A DNA stretch of 33,960 nucleotides, from contig JAJYAE010000008.1 in the NCBI GenBank assembly GCA_021779695.1, forward strand, positions 1 to 33,960. Direction: 5' to 3'. A program made the translations under genes and the position numbers. Position 1 is the first letter of the stretch. Each line of letters opens with the position of its first letter. The notes under the pieces are model-generated. The model saw nothing but the letters and a program-made list of their open reading frames with translations. It searched no databases and had not been told where the DNA came from. This stretch comes from Acidobacteriota bacterium. Its GTDB lineage: Bacteria > Acidobacteriota > Terriglobia > Terriglobales > Acidobacteriaceae. Shown here one piece after another: positions 28,334-33,960 of this stretch.

Positions 28334-28806
28334 CGTCCAACTCCTTTCGTGGACAACAGACCTGCTGCATGATGAATGGCTTCGCGAATACGCGGATATG
28401 TGCCGCAGCGGCATAGATTCCCGCTCATTGCCGTATCAATGTCGGCATCTGTCGGCTTCGGCTTGGTTGAAAGCAAGGCTGCCGCGGACATGATCTGTCC
28501 TGGCTGACAATATCCGCACTGGGGAACATCAATTTCTTCCCAGGCTTGCTGCACGAAATGCTTCTCCGTATCCGCGAGTCCCTCAATCGTGGTGACTTCG
28601 CCGCTCTCCACGGCACTCACAGACATGATGCATGATCGAACCGCCTCGCCATTGATATGCACTGTGCACGCACCGCACATTGCGATGCCACAGCCATACT
28701 TCGTTCCCTTCATACCAAGCACGTCACGCAGGACCCATAACAGTGGAGTGTCGCCCGGTACATCGACTGAGTGAGACTGTTTGTTGATTTTCAGTGTGAT
28801 TGCCAT
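28330..28806 (-). CDS. Molybdenum hydroxylase [2Fe-2S] subunit (IorA-like)
   Basis: A 158-residue subunit with two [2Fe-2S] clusters. The plant-type cluster is bound by Cys39, Cys44, Cys47 and Cys59 ([12 protein letters not shown]...SC). The second, alpha-helical cluster is bound by Cys97, Cys100, Cys132 and Cys134 (QCGYCQPGQ...[10 protein letters not shown]). These are the full eight ligands of the family. It takes electrons from the molybdenum centre of the downstream subunit and is exported with it. The ATG at 28806 has aaggag 8 bases upstream; the frame extends 12 codons further without support. Its stop overlaps the start of the large subunit (ATGA). Confidence 0.95.
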
Positions 28807-28927
28807 TGAACGTTCTCCTTGGTGCGCACATTTCTTTTTCACACGAAGACTATGTATGACTGCGGCTCACCCTGGCCGGGAGTCGTGCTCCACCTCCGCC
28901 TATGGTCAAGCCGCGCTAAACAATTCG

Positions 28928-29950
<1,023 letters not shown>

Positions 29951-30025
29951 TCACTTTTAGCGCCATTGACAGCAAAAGTGGAACATGTGCCGGAATGCTG
30001 CCTAGCGCCGCAATCAGATCCGGTC

Positions 30026-31693
30026 TTATTGATCGGCACGTCTTCCCGATTCGGTGGCCAACTCCATCACGTCAAGCCGCGCTTTCCAGGGGTCCGGGAT
30101 CGCCCCGGCCGAACCATCAGGATGAAACTCGAAGATCAAGTTCTTGCTGGCGTCGTAACGCGGCCACTTCGGCAGACCAGCACCATTCGGATTGCCGGTT
30201 TTGGCAAAATTGACCCAGTAGCCTTGCGCCATTCGGGACACCGCCTCGTCCTGTGCGGTAGGCGGGATGGGAGGTCCGAATCCTCCTATACCCAAAGTGC
30301 CAAACACGAAGGGAATTTCTCCGCCGTGAGGGGTTCCGGGCAACCGGTCTCGCAGAGCAGTTTGTACGTAGGAGAACCGATAGAGATAGACAGGCGAACC
30401 TTTTCTGGCAAATGCTCTCGCAGCGAAACGGGCCGGTTCTGCCTGACCGAAGTCATCGTTCGCTTCCGCCAGCAGTGTGGCCAACGGTGTCTTTCCGTCG
30501 GGATCGTAGGCCGCCTTCGCCTGAGCGCTCCATGGGCCGAAATGAGCAAACAGCTGCTCCTTGGTGGTCGCCCGTATCCGTGGGCCTGCAAAGTCCGCGC
30601 TGTTGCTCCCCAGCATCAGCGGTACATGCGGCGCACGTCCTGCTTTGTAAGCAGTCTCCGCCGTCTCCGTAATTAGCTTGCCGTCAAAGATCGGAGTCGT
30701 TTCGTAGTACGGCTCGTTGACTCCCGGCTTGGCTGGTGCTCCGCGAAGAACCTGCTCTGCGCTGAGAGCCCGTAGTCGCGCCAATGCGGCTTGATCCGTG
30801 CCTTCGATTCCCATCGAGCGCGCGAAGTCGATTCCTATCGTCTCGGCAGAAGCCGGATAGTTCGGATCCACACCATCCTTGCTCATCGGACGTGCGGTGA
30901 GAACGCTGTCACGCGAACCGCCCGATTCAACGATGGCCTTTTGGAACAGGCCACGCGCCTTGGGAATCGTAAGGAGGCTGTGCACAGAGACACCACCTGC
31001 GGAGAATCCAAAGATTGTGACATTGTTCGGATCGCCTCCGAAGGCAGCAATGTTTCGCTTGACCCACTGCAGAGCCGCGATCTCATCCATATACGCGTAG
31101 TTCCCCTTTAACTCGCCGGGGCGTTCGTGGTCCAGCGCGGGGAAGGCAAAGAACCCGAAGCGGCCCACGCGGTAATTTGCTGCGACCAGGATTACCCCTT
31201 GCTTGGCGAACTGAGTCCCCGAGGTAAGAGGCATGGCGCTTGAGCCACCTACGAATCCTCCCCCGTAGATCCAGAACATCACTGGAAGCTTGGCCCCGGT
31301 CTTGGCGTTCGCGGGCGTCCAGACGTTCACAAAGAGACAATCTTCTGAAGGTGCGGCTTCAGTGGGAGCCCCAGGGGCCGGGGGCGGACCGAATCGTCCC
31401 TGCATGCAATCCGCGCCGAATTTCGTCGCTTGGCGCACACCAGTCCACGGCGCAGCAGGCTGAGGTGGACGCCACCGCAGATCGCCTACGGGAGGTGCCG
31501 CGAACGGAATGCCCTTGTAGGAAATGACTCCGTCGTCAACCACTCCTTGCAGCTGTCCGCTGTCCACTCGCACTACTGGAGGCGCCTGCAGCGCGGCAGA
31601 GCCAACACTCAGCGCAGCCACTCCCGCCAAACACAACACTCGTCTGATCACCCTGGAAGACTTCCCGATTCTGTTGCCCAGTTCCACATGCAT
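30026..31693 (-). CDS. Secreted type B carboxylesterase
   Basis: A 555-residue serine hydrolase of the carboxylesterase/cholinesterase family. An N-terminal signal segment (RVIRRVLCLAGVAALSVGSA) leads to GIPFAAPPVGDLRWRPPQP and SEDCLFVNVWTP, both hallmarks. Cys96 and Cys119 form the usual first disulfide. WIYGGGFVGG is the oxyanion hole, Ser231 in FGFSAGG the nucleophile, Asp367 in GSNSADF the probable acid (often Glu in this family), and His456 in GTPHGGEIPFVF the base. The ATG at 31693 is preceded by aggag 7 bases upstream; an ATG six codons earlier also has a purine-rich site. It would release an alcohol and an acid from an ester outside the cytoplasm. It sits 105 bases after the SnoaL-like gene. 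Confidence 0.92.
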   Translation of the reverse strand: MHVELGNRIGKSSRVIRRVLCLAGVAALSVGSAALQAPPVVRVDSGQLQGVVDDGVISYKGIPFAAPPVGDLRWRPPQPAAPWTGVRQATKFGADCMQGRFGPPPAPGAPTEAAPSEDCLFVNVWTPANAKTGAKLPVMFWIYGGGFVGGSSAMPLTSGTQFAKQGVILVAANYRVGRFGFFAFPALDHERPGELKGNYAYMDEIAALQWVKRNIAAFGGDPNNVTIFGFSAGGVSVHSLLTIPKARGLFQKAIVESGGSRDSVLTARPMSKDGVDPNYPASAETIGIDFARSMGIEGTDQAALARLRALSAEQVLRGAPAKPGVNEPYYETTPIFDGKLITETAETAYKAGRAPHVPLMLGSNSADFAGPRIRATTKEQLFAHFGPWSAQAKAAYDPDGKTPLATLLAEANDDFGQAEPARFAARAFARKGSPVYLYRFSYVQTALRDRLPGTPHGGEIPFVFGTLGIGGFGPPIPPTAQDEAVSRMAQGYWVNFAKTGNPNGAGLPKWPRYDASKNLIFEFHPDGSAGAIPDPWKARLDVMELATESGRRADQ

Positions 31694-31816
31694 TTCACCA
31701 CTCCTCTTCATCGTTCCTACCTCTCAAGGCTGCTGCTTCCTTGTTCCCTTCGTTTCATTTCGGCTGTTTGCTTTCCTGCCGAACTTCCAACAAAGCTTCT
31801 CTCTCGAGGTTTGTGG

Positions 31817-32323
31817 CTAATTCTTATCGCCATTCATTTTGACCGGCCTGAGCAGATGCGAGAACGTGAGTTGGGCGAGCTTCCACTTGCTGTTTTCTTT
31901 GATATAAACCTCAGTCACCATGAAAGGATTAGTGACTTCGTGCTCACCGACCACTGCCTGCAAATCAATGTCCTCCAGCAGGATGGCAGTGTTACCAAAT
32001 ATGCGAGCATCCACTGCGTAAACTACGGCCTTCTTGTACCAGATGCCGCCGCTCTTAATGGTGGCTAGTTCCTGGGCTTTTCCCCAGGTTCCTCCCATGT
32101 GCGTGAACATGGCTCGGTCATCAAAAAGTGTCTCTAAGGAATCGACCTTCTTGTCTGCCATCCAATCCCACTTCTTGTTCGAGAGGTCGATGACTTCTTG
32201 TTGTTCGGGTGTCTGAGTAGCCGCAGTCTTAATCGTTTCTGTTGGTGGCTCTGGCGTTTTCTGTGCGTAGGACGATTGCACAATCAGTGTTGACAGAAAT
32301 AGACCGAACATTAAGGCTTTCAT
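31817..32323 (-). CDS. Secreted SnoaL/NTF2-like protein (DUF4440 type)
   Basis: A 168-residue exported protein. The signal peptide (MKALMFGLFLSTLIVQSSYA) ends at a plausible Ala-x-Ala-like site before QKTPEPP. The rest is a cone-shaped NTF2-like fold with VIDLSNKKWDWMADKKVDSL, TLFDDRAMFTHMGGTWGK and a final EVYIKENSKWKLAQLTFSHLL, characteristic of DUF4440/SnoaL-like proteins. Family members include ketosteroid isomerase-like enzymes and binding proteins; no catalytic assignment is possible here. gagggagcgcc precedes the ATG. It is the first gene of the minus-strand series and diverges from the AraC regulator. Confidence 0.85.
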   Translation of the reverse strand: MKALMFGLFLSTLIVQSSYAQKTPEPPTETIKTAATQTPEQQEVIDLSNKKWDWMADKKVDSLETLFDDRAMFTHMGGTWGKAQELATIKSGGIWYKKAVVYAVDARIFGNTAILLEDIDLQAVVGEHEVTNPFMVTEVYIKENSKWKLAQLTFSHLLRPVKMNGDKN

Positions 32324-32633
32324 GGCGCTCCCTCGATATGTGTGGTTGACCAGTGGAGGAACTTAAAGTAGCGCGACTGTTCGTTCACGCTACCATCGAT
32401 CTCAGGACCGGGAATCGACGACCAACCCGCTATACGCGTCACGGCATGTCGAACTCCGGCATGCCTAAAGTTAGTCCGGAAGCGAAATGCCTGCCCTGCT
32501 AAACCCGCCAATATTGCTTCTAATCACGCCAAAATGATTCCAGCAATTTTGTCGCATTTCGCAGAGGATTTGGCGCATACTGCATGGCAGACGGGGCCGG
32601 ATTTGGATACGCTTTCAGAAGGAGGGCTTTGCG
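32324..32633. promoter_or_regulatory. Divergent promoter region between the SnoaL-like and AraC genes
   Basis: A gene-free 310-base region that must hold both promoters. An inverted repeat caaaat/attttg with a 10-base spacer (32530-32551) lies about 80 bases upstream of the AraC start and is a candidate operator. I found no convincing -35/-10 pair on either strand. Confidence 0.4.
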
Positions 32634-33641
32634 ATGCCTAAACATTTCAGGGTTCCGGGGCGACTTGCCGTCAAATTGCAGGAGCTTGAGATCTCAGTTC
32701 CCGCGGTCCTGCGCAAAGCTGGTCTTCCGCGCGATCTGTTCAACCAGACGCGCATCCTCGTTTCGACCGACGAACTCTTTGCGCTGTGGCGCGCTATTGA
32801 GGCCGTCAGCTCTGATCCACTGATAGGTCTCAAGCTGGGCGTTGAAACAAGAACGGAGCGCTTTCACCCAATGGCTATCGCGGCGCTCTCCACACAGAAT
32901 CTTGTGGCGGCATCAGAGCATATGGCCCGCTACAAGAAGTTGACGGCCCCGGAGGAAATCCTGACCCAACTCGACAAGGAGGAGTTCAGTGTTGGATTCA
33001 GGTGGCTGCTTGCAGTTGATCATGAGCCACAGGTTCTTACCGACTACTGTTTCTCATGGATGCTCTCGCTCGCTCGTCACGGAACCGGAACCCAATTGAG
33101 CCCAATTCGGGTTGAATATGTGCAACAGCGCACAAACCTGCGTGCAATTGAGAGAGCCCTTAACTGCAAGGTGATCTGCGGCGCCTCGCGCAACGAGATT
33201 GTCTTTCGTGCCGCGGATGCCACTGCGCCTTTCGTTACTCGCAATGCCGAGTTGCTCGACCTGCTGGCACCTCAATTCGAAGAGCAGTTGCGGCAGTTTA
33301 AGGACGAGGACAGTTTCATTGAGCTCGTGCATCAGGCTATTCAGGACCGACTGACCGGACAGCGCCCTTCCATTGATGCGATCGCGCAGGTGCTCCACAT
33401 GAGCCCACGCACTTTACAACGTCGCCTGCAGGAATCTGGTTCCAGCTTTCAGCGGGTTCTGGACGAAGCACGACACCAGATGGCGCGGTATTACCTCTCC
33501 AACTCTGTATTGGAACTAAATGAGGCCGCCTATTTGCTTGGCTTCGAAGACCCCAACTCCTTCGGCCGCGCCTTTCGCACCTGGGAAGGTGTTCCACCAA
33601 GCGATTGGCGCGAAACTCACCGCGCGACTACGGTTAATTGA
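32634..33641 (+). CDS. AraC-family transcriptional regulator
   Basis: A 335-residue regulator of the OruR/ArgR-like AraC group. The N-terminal ligand-binding domain (Arabinose_bd, about 15-205) contains VPAVLRKAGLPRDLF and SDPLIGLKLG. The C-terminal double helix-turn-helix (about 235-330) has IDAIAQVLHMSPRTLQRRL and LNEAAYLLGFEDPNSFGRAF, followed by WEGVPPSDWR, the standard AraC signature. ggaggg lies 7 bases before the ATG. It diverges from the minus-strand catabolic series and most likely activates it in response to a small-molecule effector. That role is inferred from the arrangement. Confidence 0.93.
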   Translation: MPKHFRVPGRLAVKLQELEISVPAVLRKAGLPRDLFNQTRILVSTDELFALWRAIEAVSSDPLIGLKLGVETRTERFHPMAIAALSTQNLVAASEHMARYKKLTAPEEILTQLDKEEFSVGFRWLLAVDHEPQVLTDYCFSWMLSLARHGTGTQLSPIRVEYVQQRTNLRAIERALNCKVICGASRNEIVFRAADATAPFVTRNAELLDLLAPQFEEQLRQFKDEDSFIELVHQAIQDRLTGQRPSIDAIAQVLHMSPRTLQRRLQESGSSFQRVLDEARHQMARYYLSNSVLELNEAAYLLGFEDPNSFGRAFRTWEGVPPSDWRETHRATTVN

Positions 33642-33926
33642 GGCGGGCTGTCCACATGGCTGATCTGCAGGCCTGTGTGATCTGACTCAGGACTTAATTT
33701 TCGATAACAGGGTCACGTGCTCATTCAGATTTCCGGATGTATGGTCGGCAATGGAGACAAGCCCCAGAAGTCCGGACCTCCAAGGCATTGTTATCCACGT
33801 AGTCAACATCGGCAAGGGTAATCATCGGCGGTCAGAACGAAGCCGCAGGCGCCGCGTCCGCTGCGGTGGTGGCTGTCGAGTAGTTTGGTGGCGGGGATAG
33901 TGTGTGGGTCACAGGAGGAATTGACT
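33642..33926. other. Gap between the AraC gene and a partial integrase gene
   Basis: No gene is supported in these 285 bases. They carry no obvious terminator with a T-run after the AraC stop codon. If the next gene is an integrase, an attachment site or element end should lie in or near this gap, but none can be recognised without the other end. Confidence 0.5.
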
Positions 33927-33960
33927 GTGACTCATCTTCGCAAAATGATGCTGGAAGAAC
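33927..33960 (+). CDS. Probable site-specific integrase, first 11 codons only
   Basis: A GTG codon preceded by aggagg at a spacing of 8 opens a frame reading VTHLRKMMLEE to the window edge. This N terminus resembles the phage-type tyrosine integrases common beside transposases in environmental bacteria (MTHLRKMMLEEL start). With eleven codons the family call is tentative. The strong ribosome binding site makes the gene start itself credible. Confidence 0.5.
   Translation, partial: MTHLRKMMLEE

Overview
The window is a 34 kb piece of a high-GC, Gram-negative chromosome. It most likely comes from an acidobacterium of the Acidobacteriaceae type (Granulicella, Terriglobus or Edaphobacter relatives). 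This is inferred from the gene families and their style: a periplasmic cupin resembling the Granulicella hydroxynitrile lyases, secreted GH29 and M28 enzymes, and palindromic repeats scattered through the DNA. I could not run a search to confirm it.

Region 1 (1-7.4 kb) holds the 3' part of a signal peptidase I gene, a spacer with hairpins, tRNA-Arg(CCG), and a secreted M28 zinc peptidase with a clear terminator. Divergent from the peptidase is a very large FAD / 4Fe-4S / CCG-domain dehydrogenase of the YdiJ type, followed by a convergent family 1 glycosyltransferase. Four copies of a palindromic repeat lie in frame inside the dehydrogenase gene, all in linkers between domains. Region 2 (7.4-9.6 kb) is an OmpR/QseC-type two-component pair.

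Region 3 (9.6-17.4 kb, minus strand) is a complete Isc iron-sulfur cluster operon in the Escherichia coli gene order: iscR, iscS, iscU, iscA, hscB, hscA, fdx, iscX. It is interrupted between iscA and hscB by a secreted alpha-L-fucosidase (GH29) in the same orientation. iscR has a near-consensus promoter whose -10 box sits inside an inverted repeat, which predicts autoregulation. HscB carries an N-terminal four-cysteine domain like that of animal HSC20. Divergent from iscR is a 54-residue Cys/His protein gene with its own promoter, followed by pgsA on the opposite strand.

Region 4 (18.4-33.6 kb) is an accessory block that looks less GC-rich than regions 1 and 3. A LysR regulator diverges from a porin - NmrA-like reductase - SDR operon. 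Convergent to that is a minus-strand series headed by an SnoaL-like secreted protein, which diverges from an AraC regulator. The series continues with a type B carboxylesterase, an aldo/keto reductase, an IorA/IorB molybdenum hydroxylase pair, a second aldo/keto reductase, a cupin gene broken by one frameshift, and a secreted alpha/beta hydrolase. Together these suggest uptake and oxidation or reduction of an ester- or carbonyl-containing small molecule. The last 34 bases open a probable integrase gene, so a mobile element may border this block.
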